Below are positions 20,520 to 30,889 of a DNA stretch of 64,000 nucleotides, piece by piece. The position numbers and the translations under genes are program-made. How positions within the stretch are numbered: the stretch's first letter is position 1; each line of letters opens with the position of its first letter. Origin of the DNA: Arachis hypogaea (lineage: Eukaryota; Streptophyta; Magnoliopsida; Fabales; Fabaceae); NCBI RefSeq assembly GCF_003086295.3, contig NC_092051.1:82344445-82408444 (forward strand), given 5' to 3'. The notes under the pieces are model-generated. The model made no database searches. It saw only the letters and a program-made list of their open reading frames with translations, and had not been told where the DNA came from.

Positions 20520-21657
20520 TTAGTGAGGGTGGCATCTTCCTCTTCTTGAAGAACCAATGGTGCTCTTGAGCTCCTCTATGCCTCTTCCTTGTCTTTGTTG
20601 CTCCTCCCTCATAGCTCTTTGATCTTTTCTAATCTCATGGAGGATGATGGAGTGCTCTTGGTGCTCCACCCTTAGTTGTCCCATGTTGGAACTTAATTCT
20701 CCTAGGGAAGTGTTGAATTGCTTCTAATAGTTTTATGGAGGAAAGTGCATCCCTTGAGGCATCTCAGGGATTTCATGTTGAGGAATTTCCTCATGCTCTT
20801 GTTGAAGTCCATGATTTCTTCTTCTTAGTGATGGGCTTGTCCTCTTCAATGAGAATGTCTCCCTCTATGTCAATTCCAGCCGAATTGCAGAGGTGACAAA
20901 TGAGGTGAGGAAAGGCTAACCTTGCCAAAGTGGAGGACTTGTCAGCCACCTTGTAGATTTCTTGATGTATAATCTTATGAACTTCCACTTCCTCCCCAAT
21001 CATGATACTATGGATCATGATGGCCCAGTCTATGGTAACTTCAGACCGGTTACTAGTAAGAATGATTGAGCGTTGAATAAACAACAGCCTTCCTCTAGCT
21101 ACAGGCTTAAGGTCCAATCTTCTCAATTGAACCGGCTTGCCTCTTGAGTCAACTTTCCATTGAGCTCCTTCCACACATATGTCCATGAGGACTTGGTCCA
21201 ACCTTTGATCAAAGTTGACCCTTCTAGTGTAGGGGCGTGCGTTTTCTTGCATCATGGGCAAGTTGAACGCCAACCTTACATTTTCTGGACTGAAATCTAA
21301 GTAATTTCCCCGAACCATGGTAAGCCAATTCTTTGGATTCAGGTTCACACTTTGATCATGGTTCCTAGTGATCCATGCATTTGCATAGAACTCTTGAACC
21401 ATTAAGATCCTGACTTGTTGAATAGGATTAGAGAGAACTTCCCATCCTCTTCTTTTAATCTCTTGTCGGATCTCCGGATATTTGCTCTTTTTGAGATTAA
21501 AAGGGACCTCAGGGATCACCTCTTTCTTGACCACAACTTCATAGAAGTGGTCTTGATGGACCTTTGAGATGAATCTCTCCATCTCCCATGACTCAGAGGT
21601 GGAAGCAATTGCCTTCCCTTTCCTCTTTCTTGAGGTTTCTCTGGCCTTAGGTGCCAT
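20520..21657 (-). pseudogene. E3 ORF3 (Athila third ORF, putative plant transposon protein family)
   Basis: It is open from the ATG at 21657 to 20791 (288 codons). The tail down to 20520 aligns with E4 ORF3 but is out of frame after a small deletion near 20815. The N-terminus is basic (KARETSRKRKGKA, nuclear-signal-like). The family core follows (EIKRRGWEVLSNPIQQVR, ILMVQEFYANAW, NWLTMVRG, VRLAFNLPM, FPHLICHLCNSAGI). No catalytic motif is recognisable, and despite the family name there is no sign of a DNA transposase. In the tail, codons that are TGG or CAA in sister copies are TAG and TAA. The ORF lies 192 bp downstream of a TATATAAA box. Confidence 0.8.
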
Positions 21658-21848
21658 TAATGGTTATGGAAAAACAAAAAGCTATGCTTTTACCACACCA
21701 AAGTTAAAATGTTTGCTCGTCCCCGAGCAAAAGTAGAAAGAAAGAAGGAGAAGAAGAAGAAAAATGGAGAAGAGGAAGAGAGGTGTGTATTTGGCTAAGG
21801 GGAAGAAGAGAGGGTTGTGTTGTGTGAAAATGAAGAAGGAATGAAGGG

Positions 21849-21856
21849 TTTATATA
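21849..21856 (-). promoter_or_regulatory. Putative internal promoter of E3 ORF3 (TATATAAA)
   Basis: TATATAAA on the minus strand, 192 bp before the ORF3 ATG at 21657. The same box lies exactly 192 bp before the ATG in E4 and E5. A palindrome array lies about 310-540 bp further upstream. Confidence 0.6.
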
Positions 21857-22164
21857 AGAGTGGGGGGAGTTTAGGGTTCGGCCATTAGGGTTGGGTTTGG
21901 GAGGGAAAAGAGTTTGAATTTTGGAGGTAGGTGGGGTTTTTGGGGAAGAGAGGATAGATCTGAGTGGTGAAGAGGTGATGGGGAAGACTGATTGAGGTGA
22001 TTGGTGAGGGGTATTTGTGGAAGAGAGTTATGAAAAGGTGTGAAGAGGAGAGAAGAAAATGTGGGGATCCTGTGGGGCCCACAGATCCTGATGGATCCTG
22101 TGGGGTCCACAGATCCAGTGGGATCAAGGACTTAACATCCCTGCTCCAATTAGGCATGTAAAAC

Positions 22165-22386
22165 GCCCTTTGCATGCATGTCTGGCGTTGAACGCCAGCT
22201 TGCCGCTTGTTTTTGGCGTTAAATGCCCAAATGTAGCCTGTTTCTGGCATTTAACGCCACTTCCATGCTCTGTTCTGGCGTTTAACGCCAGTCTAGTGCT
22301 TGTTTCTAGCGTTTAACTCCAGCTTGATGCTTCTTTCTGGCGTTAAACGCCAGTTTGATGCTTCTTACTGGCGTTTAAACGCCAGT
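22165..22386 (-). repeat. E3 internal palindrome array (GGCGTTTAACGCC type)
   Basis: About six units of CTGGCGTTTAACGCCAG and variants, spaced about 35-45 bp, between gag-protease and ORF3. The same palindrome occurs in the element's own LTR U3. Confidence 0.9.
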
Positions 22387-22519
22387 AAGTTCTTCCTCCA
22401 GGGTGAGCTGTATTTCATTCTGTTTTTGATTTTTCAGTAGTTTTTGTGACTCTACATGATCATCAACCTAAAAAAAACATAAAATAACAATAAAATAAAA
22501 TAGATATAATTAAATAACA

Positions 22520-22550
22520 TTGGGTTGCCTCCCAACAAGCGCTTCTTTAA
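22520..22550 (-). other. Post-stop hairpin motif, E3
   Basis: GAAGCGCTTGTTGGGAGG followed by CAACCCAA on the minus strand. TTGGG pairs with CCCAA around AGGCAA, and AAGCGCTT is itself palindromic. It lies 35 nt after the gag-protease stop codon. Confidence 0.7.
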
Positions 22551-22584
22551 TGTCAATAGCTTGATAGTGAGCTCTCATGGAGCC

Positions 22585-24915
22585 TCACAGATATTCAGAG
22601 CATTGTTGGAACCTCCCAACACCAAACTTAGAGTTTGAATGTGGGGGTTCAACACCAAACTTAGAGTTTGGTTGTGGCCTCCCAACACCAAACTTAGAGT
22701 TTGACTGTGGGGGCTTTGGTTGACTCTGCAGTGAGAGAAGCTTTTCATGCTTCCTCTCCATGGTTACAGAAGGAGATCCTTGAGTTTTAAACACACGGTT
22801 GTCCTCATTCAGTTGGAGGACCAACTCTCCTCTGTCCACATCAATCACAGCTCTTGTTGTGGCTAGGAAGGGTCTTCCAAGGATGATAGATTCATCTTCT
22901 TCCTTCCCAGTGTCTAGGATTATGAAATCTGCAGGGATGTAAAGGCCCTCAACCTTTACTAGCACGTCCTCTATTAGTCCATAAGCCTATTTTCTTGAGT
23001 TGTCTGCCATCTCTAATGAGATTCTGGCCGCTTGCACCTCAAAGATCCCAAGTTTCTCCATTACAGAGAGTGGCATTAAGTTTATTCCTGACCCCAGGTC
23101 ACACAGAGCCTTCTCAAAGGTCATAATGCCTATGTTACAGGGAATTAGGAATTTACCAGGATCCTGTTTCTTTTGAGGTAGAGTTTGCTGAACCAAGGCA
23201 TTTAGTTCCTTGATGAGTAATGGAGGTTCATCCTCCCAGGTCTCATTACCAAATAATTTGGCATTCAGCTTCATGATTGCTCCTAAATATTGAGCAACTT
23301 GCTCTTCAGCAATGTCTTCATCTTCTTCAGAAGATGAATAGTCGTCAGAGATCATGAATGGTAAAAAGAGGTTCAATGAAATCTCTATGGTCTCTTGATG
23401 AGCCTCAGATTCCTCTGGTTCCTCAAAGGGAAACCCCTTATTGGTCAGTGAATGTCCCAGGAGGTCTTCCTCACTAGGATTCACGTCCTCCTCCTCCTCT
23501 TTGGGTTCGGCCACACCAAACAAGGTAATGGCCTTGCACTCTCTTTTTGGATTCTCTTTTGTATTGCTTGGGAAAGTACTAGGAGGAGTTTCAGTGAACC
23601 TTTCACTCAGCTGGCCTACTTGTGCCTCCAAATTTTTAATGGAGGACCTTGTTTCATTCATGAAACTTAAAGTGGCCTTAGATAGATCAGAGACTATATT
23701 TGCTAAGCTAGATGGATTCTGCTCAGAATTCTCTGTCTATTGCTGAGTGGATGATGGAAAAGGTTTGCTATTGCTAAACCTGTTTCTTCCACCATTATTA
23801 AAGCCTTGTTGAGGCTTTTGTTGATCCTTCCATGAGAAATTTGGATGATTTCTCCATGAGGGATTATAGGTATTTCCATAGGGTTACCCCATGTAATTCA
23901 CCTCTGCTATTGCAGGATTCTCAGGATCATAAGCTTCTTCTTCAGAAGATGCCTCTTGAGTACTATTGGATGCAGCTTCCAATCCATTCAGACTCTAAGA
24001 AATCATATTGACTTGTTGAGTCAATATTTTATTCTGAGCCAATATGGCATTTAGAGTATCAATTTCAAGAACTCCCTTCCTCAGAGGCGTCCCATTACTC
24101 ACAGGATTCCTTTCAGAAGTGTACATGAACTCGTTATTTGCAACCATGTCAATGAGTTCTTGAGCTTCTGCAGGTGTTTTCTTTAGGTGAATGGATCCAC
24201 CTGCAGAATGGTCCAATGACATCTTTGATAATTCAGACAGACCATCATAAAATATATCCAGGATGGTCCATTCTGAAAGCATGTCAGAAGGACACTTTTT
24301 GGTCAGTTGCTTATATCTCTCCCAAGTTTCATAGAGGGATTCACCTTCTTTCTGTTTGAAGGTTTGAACATCCACTCTAAGCTTGCTAAGCTTTTGATGA
24401 GGAAAGAACTTGGCTAAGAAAGTCTTGACCAGCTTATCCCAAGAGTCCAGGCTATCCTTAGGTTGAGAGTCCAACCATATTCTAGCTTTGTCTCTTACAG
24501 CAAACGGGAAAAGCATAAGCCTGTAGACCTCGGAGTCAACCCCATTGGTCTTAACAGTATCACAGATCTGTAAGAATTCAGTTAAGAACTGAAAAGGATC
24601 TTCTTATGGAATTCCATGAAACTTGCAGTTCTGTTGCATCAGAGAAACTAATTGAGGCTTTAGCTCAAAATTGTTTGCTCCAATGGCAGGGATTGAGATG
24701 CTTCTTCCATGTAAATTAGAATTTGGTGCCGTAAAGTCACCAAGCATCTTCCTTGCATTGTTATTATTTTCGGCCATGTCTCCTTCTTTTTCGAAAATTT
24801 CTGTCAGATTTTCTCCAGAGAGTTGTGCTTTAGCTTCCCTTAGCTTCCTCTTCAGAGTCCTTTCAGGTTCAGGATCAGCTTCAACAAGAATGTTCTCATC
24901 CTTGTTCCTGCTCAT
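22585..24915 (-). pseudogene. gag: E3 gag-protease polyprotein, interrupted by five stop codons
   Basis: Gag would form the virus-like particle and protease would cut it. The N-terminus (ILVEADPEPERTLKRKL, then SIPAIGANNFELKPQL) leads into the retrotransposon gag domain (ARIWLDSQP, LAKFFPHQKLSKLR, GESLYETWERYKQL). An Athila NPSWRNHPNFSW-like segment and NLEAQVGQLS follow. The aspartic protease has DLGS in place of the usual D-S/T-G, and ILGRPFL near its end. The C-terminal tail repeats NSKFGV three times and ends QCSEYL. No CCHC knuckle is seen. All parts share one frame. Stops are at 24604-24606, 23995-23997, 23884-23886, 23737-23739 and 22987-22989. The ORF ends without RT, as in E4 and E5. 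Confidence 0.88.
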
Positions 24916-26530
24916 ATGAAAAAGAAGAAAATAGAAAAGAAAATATGGAATCCTCTATGTCAGAGTATAGAGATTCCTTATGTAAGTATAAGAAGAGAAG
25001 AATAGAGGAAGGAAAAGATAAGAATCCAAACACATAGGTGAAGAGTGGGTTCGAATTCTTGGGTGGAAGAAAAGTGTTAGTAGATAAATAAAATACTTAG
25101 AAAGAGATGAGGAGGAAAGAATTTCAAAAATTAAATAAATTAAAATAAAAATATTTTTGTTTTTAATTTAAATTTAAGGTTAGAATTCAAAAATTAAGAA
25201 AGAAAAATAAAATTAAATCAAATTAACAATTAAAACAAATAGTTAATTAAAAAGAAATTTTGAAAAAGAGGAAGGTGATTTTCGAAAATTAGAGAGAGAA
25301 TTAGTTAGGTAGTTCTGAAAAAGATATGACTGAAATAGTAAACTTTTAAAATAAAAAAAAAAGTCAAGTAGTTAATTGAAAAAGATTTGAAAATCAAATT
25401 TTGAAAAGATGGGAAGTTAGAAAAGAAGTTAGAAAAGGTTTTGAAATTGATTTTGAAAAAGATATGATTGAAATTAAAAAAGATATGATTGAAATTTAAT
25501 TTGAAAAAGATTTAAAAAGGAAATTAAAAAGATTTGATTTTTGAAAATTAAAGTTAATTACTTGACTAACAAGAAACTAAAAGATAGGATTTTAAAATTT
25601 AAAGAATGAACCTTTCTTAATAGGCAAGTAACAACTTGAGATTTTTGAATCAAAATATTAAAAGTTAGTATTAATTTCGAAAATATGGGATAAAAATAAG
25701 AAAAAGATTTTTGAAAATCATTTTGAAATTTTCAAAAATATGAAAGAAAAAACGAAAAAGATTTGATTTTTAAAAAAGATTTGAAAAAGATAGAATTTTT
25801 AAATTGAAAATTTCATTTGACTCATAAGAAACAACTAGATTTTAAAAATTTTTGAAAAAGTCAACTCAAATTTTCGAAAATTTATGAGAAGAAAAAAAAG
25901 GAAAGATTTTTTTTTTATTTTTTGAATTTTAATGAAGAGAGAGAAAAACATCAAAAAGACTCCATGCATGAAAATTTTGGATCAAAACAAATGATGCATG
26001 CAAGAACACTATGAATGTCAAGATGAACACCAAGAACACTTTGAATGTCAAGATGAACACCAAGAACTTATTTTTGAAAATTTTTAAGAAAAGAAAAACA
26101 TGCAAGACACCAAACTTAGAAATTTTCAAACTTTAGACACTAACAAATTGAAAATGCATATGAAAAACAAGAAAAGACACAAAACAAGAAAATGCAAAGA
26201 TCGAATAAGGGAAATCATCAAGAACAACTTGAAGATCATGAAGAACATTATGCATGAGTTTTCGAAAACTTTTATGAAAATAAAAAATATGCAATTGACA
26301 CCAAACTTAAAAATTGACACTAGACTCAAACAAGAAACATCAAATTTTTGGTTTTCATGATTTTATTAAATTTTTTTGTATTTTTTCGAAAATTATTTTG
26401 GGAAGAACGAAAAAGAAGAAAATTTTTTTTTTGTATTTTTCTAAAATAAGAAATAAAAAGCTTAAAATTAAAATAAAATTACCTAATCTGAGAAACAAGA
26501 TTAACCGTCAATTGTCCAAACTCGAACAAT
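24916..26530 (-). other. E3 leader between PBS and gag
   Basis: About 1.6 kb of A-rich sequence (element sense T/pyrimidine-rich) with no coding potential. The motif TAAGTTTGGTGTC occurs near 26107 and 26299 on the element strand. It lacks the repeated segment seen in the E4 leader at 30890-31140. Confidence 0.75.
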
Positions 26531-26547
26531 CCCCGGCAACGGCGCCA
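26531..26547 (-). other. E3 primer binding site (tRNA-Asp type)
   Basis: On the plus strand CCCCGGCAACGGCGCCA, identical to the tRNA-Asp 3' end as I recall it. It lies 6 bp from the LTR end. Confidence 0.85.
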
Positions 26548-26553
26548 AAAACT

Positions 26554-28209
26554 TGGTGCACAAAGTTCTGATCCTTAACAACGGCGCAAAAAACTTGGTG
26601 CTCAGAACGTAATTCACACACTTTGTCACAACTTCGCACAACTAACCAGCAAGTGCACTGGGTCATCCAAGTAATAAACCTTACGTGAGTAAGGGTCGAT
26701 CCCACGGAGATTCGGCTTGAAGCAAGCTATGGTCACCTTGTAAATCTCAGTCAGGCGGATTCAAATGGTTATAGAGTTTTAATAATTAAAAGATAAATAA
26801 AACATAAAATAAAGATAGAGGTACTTATGTAATTCATTGGTGAGAATTTCAGATAAGCGTATAGAGATGCTTTCGTTCCTCCAGAACCTCTGCTTTCCTG
26901 CTGTCTTCATCCAATCATTCCTACTCCTTTCCATGGCAAGCTTTGTGTAGGGCATCACCGTTGTCAATGGCTACTTCCCATCCTCTCAGTGAAAATGGTC
27001 CAAGATGCGCTGTCACCGCACGGCTATTCATCTGTCGGTTCTCGATCATACTGGAATAGGATTCAGTAATCCTTTTGCGTCTGTCACTACGCCCAGCACT
27101 CGCGGGTTTGAAGCTCGTCACAGCCATCCCTTCCCAGATCCTACTCAGAATACCACAGACAAGGTTTAGACTTTCCGGACCTCAAGAATGGCCGCCAATA
27201 GTTCTAGCCTATACCACAAAGACTCTGATCTCACGATCAGGAGGCTAAGAGATACACATTCAAGCTTATTTGCATGTAGAACGGAAGTGTTTGTCAGGCA
27301 CACGTTCATAAGTAAGAATGATGATGAGCGTCACATAATCATCACATTCATCATGTTCTTGTGTGTGAATGAATATCTTAGAGAAGAAATAGGCTTGAAT
27401 TGAATAGAAAAACAGTAGTACTTTGTATTAATTCATGAGGGACAGCAGAGCTCCAAACCTTAATCTATGGTGTGTAGAAACTCTACCGTTGAAAATACAT
27501 AAGAACAAGGTCCAGGCATGGCCAAATGGCCAGCCCCCATAAAGGTCTAAGATAGCATAAAACTAATCAAAAGAACTCTCTTAACATGATAGTAAAAAGT
27601 TATATTTATAGTAAACTAGTTACTAGGGTTACAGAAATCAGTAAATGATGCAGAAATTCACTTTCGGGCCCACTTGCTGTGTGCTTGGGCTGAGCATTGA
27701 AGCTTTCACATGTAGAGGTCTTCCTTGGAGTTAAACGCCAGTTTGTAACCTGTTTCTGGCGTTTAACTCTGCTTTGCAACCTGTTTCTGGCGTTTAACTC
27801 CAGAATAGGGCAGAGAGCTGGCATTGAACGCCAGTTTGCGTCGTCTAAAATTGAACAATGTATAGACTATTATATATTGCTGGAAAGCCCTGGATGTCTA
27901 CTTTCCAACGCCACTGAAAGCGCGCCATTTGGACTTTTGTAGCTCCATAAAATCCACTTTGAGTGTAGGGATGTCAGAATCCAACAGCATCTGTAGTCCT
28001 TCTTCAGCCTCTGAATCAGATTTTTGCTCAGGTCCCTCAATTTCAGCCAGAAATTACCTGAAATCACAGAAAAACACACAAACTCATAGTAAAGTCCAGA
28101 AATGTAATTTTTATTTAAAAACTAATAAAAATATATTAAAAACTAATTAAATTATACTAAAAACTATGTAAAAAGAATGCCAAAAAGCGTATAAATTATC
28201 CGCTCATCA
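26554..28209 (-). mobile_element. E3 5' LTR
   Basis: 1,656 bp, from TGATGAGCGG at 28209 down to GTGCACCA at 26554 (minus sense). U3 palindromes are at about 27729-27834, TATAAATA at 27603-27610, and the U5 hairpin at 26679-26694. A duplicated PBS-like stretch inside the LTR is at about 26581-26595. The five bases after 28209 are TTTTC. Confidence 0.93.
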
Positions 28210-28227
28210 TTTTCCCTTAGGAGCCAT
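28210..28227 (-). pseudogene. E2 ORF3 first six codons, cut off by E3
   Basis: ATG at 28225-28227 and five further codons (MAPKGK), then E3. The ORF continues at 5221. The start matches the MAPKA start of E3 and E5 ORF3. The first five bases next to E3 are the TTTTC duplication. Confidence 0.8.
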
Positions 28228-29088
28228 GATCTTGGTGAGTATTGGCTTAGTTATCATGGATAAACACACCAAACTTAGAGGTTTGCTTGTCCTCAAGCAA
28301 AAGAAAGGAAAGGAGAGGGATAGAGGGAGAGCCAAGTTCAAATTGTGGAGGAAAGGGGGGAGGCCGAACGAGGATTTAAAGGGAATGGGGTGGATTTTCA
28401 AAAATTTTTGAAAAAGATATGATAGAAGATGTGATTTGTAAAAGATAAGTATGATAGGAAAAAGATGTAATTTAAAATTAAAAAGATATGAAAGATGTTT
28501 GAAAAAGATAGATTGTTTTTAAAAATATTGTGAAGATTTGAAAAAGATATTGAAGAGTTTGAAAAAAAAAATTGAAAAAGATAGATTTGTTTTGAAAAAG
28601 ATTTGAGAAGAGGTGGAAGAAGAATTGAGAAAGATTTAATTTTAGGATTAAGATATTTTTAATATTTTTGGAAAAGAGTTTGAAAAATGAAAGTATAGGA
28701 ACATGTTTATGCAAGAAAAATGGATGGAAATAAGAAATTTTGAAAAAAAAATCAAGTTGGGAACAAAAACGTCCTCCCCTCCACAATCCTGGCGTTAAAC
28801 GCCCAACTGCTGCTTGTTTTGGGCGTTTAACGCCCATCTGTAGCCTCTTTTGGGCATTTAACGCCCAGCTGTTGCTTCTGGCTGGCGTTAAACGCCAGAA
28901 ATCCTTCGTCACTGGGCGTTTTTCTGAACGCCCAGAAAGGTATCATTACTGGTGTTAAACGCCCAGTAGATGCTTCTTTTGGGCGTTTAACGCCCAATTG
29001 TACCTCTTACTGGCGTTTTCTTGCCAGTGAGCTTCTTTTCAATGTTTTGTACTCTGAATCCTTCTGTAACCCTGTGAACTTATGCAAT
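28228..29088 (-). other. E2 spacer upstream of ORF3
   Basis: Non-coding. In E2 sense it holds a palindrome array (28785-29035), then a purine/pyrimidine-biased stretch, a TTTAAATC box at about 28373-28380 (about 148 bp before the ATG, weaker than in the sister elements) and a TAAGTTTGGTGTG motif near 28267. Confidence 0.7.
28785..29035 (-). repeat. E2 internal palindrome array (GGGCGTTTAACGCCC type)
   Basis: At least seven units of GGCGTTTAACGCC with outer C/G variants (CTGGCG...CGCCAG and TGGGCG...CGCCCA), some with CpG losses. It sits between the pol end and ORF3, as in E3-E5. Confidence 0.88.
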
Positions 29089-30715
29089 TGATACTTTATA
29101 CGCTTTTTGGCATTGTTTTTAGTATGTTTTTAGTATATTTTAGTTAGTTTTTATTATATTTTTATTAGTTTTTAAATAAAAATCACATTTCTGGACTTTA
29201 CTATGAGTTTGTGTATTTTTCTGTGATTTCATGTATTTTCTGGCCAAAATTGAGGGACCTGAGCAAAAATCTGATTCAGAGGCTGAAAAAGGACTGCAGA
29301 TGCTGTTGGATTCTGATCTCTCTACACTCGAAGTGGATTTTCTAGAGCTAAAAAAGCCAAATTGGCGCGCTCTCAATTACATTGGAAAGTAGACATCCTG
29401 GGCTTTCCAGCAATATATAATAGTTCATACTTTGCCCGAGATTTAATGGCCCAAACCGGCGTTCCAAGTCAGCATAGAAGTTATGGCGTCAAAACGCCAG
29501 AACTGGCATAAAAGCTGGAGTTAAACGCCCAAACTGGCACAAAAGCTGGCGTTTAACTTCAAGAAAAGTCTCTACATGTGAAAGCTTCAATGCTCAGCCC
29601 AAGCACACACCAAGTAGACCTGGAAGTGGATTTCTACATCATTTACTTATTTCTGTAAACCCTAGGCTACTAGTTTTCTATAAATAAGATCTTTTGCTAT
29701 TGTATTTTACACACTTGATCATACTTTTCATCTTTGGGAGGCTGGCCATTCGGCCATGCCTAGACCTTGTTCTTATGTATTTTCAACGATGGAGTTTCTA
29801 CACACCATAGATTAAGGTGTGGAGCTCTGCTGTTCTTCATGAATTAATGCAAAGTACTACTATTTTTCTATTCAATTCACGCCTACTTCTTCTCTAAGAT
29901 ATACACTCGTTCTTCAACTTAATGAATGTGATGATCCGTGACACTCATCATCATTCTCACCTATGAACGCGTGCCTGACAACCACTTCCGTTTTACATGC
30001 AATCAAGCTTGAATGTGTATCTCTTGGGTTTCTAATCTAAGATTAGAACCTTCGTGGTGTAGGCTAGAATTATTGGCGGCCATTCCTGAGATCCGGAAAG
30101 TCTAAACCTTGTCTATGGTATTGTGAGTAGGATCTGGGAAGGGATGACTGTGACGAGCTTCAAACTCGCGAGTGTTGGGCGTAGTGACAGACGCAAAAGG
30201 ATCAATGGATCCTATTCCAACATGATCGAGAACCGACAGATGATTAGCCATGCGGTGACAGCGCATTTGGAACATTTTCACTGAGAGAACGGGAAGTATC
30301 CATTGACAACGGTGATGCCCAACATAAAGCTTGCCATGGAAAGGAGTATGAATGATTGGAAGAAGGCAATAGGAAAGCAGAGGTTCAGAAAGAACAAAGC
30401 ATCTTCATACGCTTATCTGAAATTCCTACCAATGAATTACATAAGTATCTCTATCTTTATTTTATGTTCTATTCATCTTTTAATTATCAATTCTCCATAA
30501 CCATTTGAATCCGCCTGACTGAGATTTACAAGATCACCATAGCTTGCTTCAAACCGACAGTCTCCGTGGGATCGACCCTTACTCATGTAAGGTTTATTAC
30601 TTGGACGACCCAGTGCACTTACTGGTTAGTTGTGCGGAGTTGTGACAAAGAGTTGAGATTACAATTGTGTGTACCAAGTTGTTGGCGCCATTGATGATCA
30701 CAATTTTGTGCACCA
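29089..30715 (+). mobile_element. E4 5' LTR, first bases lost
   Basis: It reads TTGATACTTTATACGC where the 3' LTR has TGATGAGCGGATAA before TTTATACGC. U3 palindromes are at about 29457-29552, TATAAATA at 29689-29696, U5 hairpin CCTTAC-TCAT-GTAAGG at 30577-30592. A PBS-like TTGGCGCCA lies inside the LTR at 30682-30690. Confidence 0.9.
29689..29696 (+). promoter_or_regulatory. Putative LTR TATA box, E4 5' LTR
   Basis: TATAAATA about 140 bp downstream of the U3 palindromes. The same box is in the 3' LTR at 38552-38559, and on the minus strand in the E3 LTR at 27603-27610. Confidence 0.6.
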
Positions 30716-30721
30716 AGTTTT

Positions 30722-30738
30722 TGGCGCCGTTGCCAGGG
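30722..30738 (+). other. E4 primer binding site (tRNA-Asp type)
   Basis: TGGCGCCGTTGCCAGGG, 6 bp after the LTR end, with one mismatch (A for G) to the E6 PBS. Confidence 0.85.
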
Positions 30739-30889
30739 ATTGTTCGAGTTTGGACAACTGACAGTTCATCTTGTTGCTTAGATTAGGTAATTTTATTTTA
30801 TGTTCATGCTTTTTACTTTTTATTTTTTCGAAAAAAAATTTCTATTCTGTTCTTTAGAGTTTTAAGAACGAATTCTAGAGTTTCATGAT

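Larger units (their letters stand above)
5222..28209 (-). mobile_element. E3: non-autonomous gag-protease + ORF3 element, minus strand
   Basis: It is bounded by LTRs at 5222-6704 (cut by the gap) and 26554-28209, with a perfect TTTTC duplication. In minus-strand order it carries PBS, leader, gag-protease (24915 to 22585), post-stop hairpin, palindrome array, internal TATA and ORF3 (21657 to 20520), then 3' UTR. E6 inserted in the 3' UTR. No RT, RNase H or integrase sequence lies between protease and ORF3, so this looks like the structure of the family and not only local decay, since E4 and E5 are the same. Confidence 0.88.

Noticed and set aside
20791..21657. ORF3 as a DNA transposase, because of its family name
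   Set aside because: There is no DDE/D catalytic triad, and it sits at the fixed third-ORF place of Athila elements. The name is historical.
23441..23746. Antisense frames opposite gag-protease and ORF3 (for example 46551-46856, 40409-40909)
   Set aside because: They are shadows of the coding strand with no conserved start or domain.
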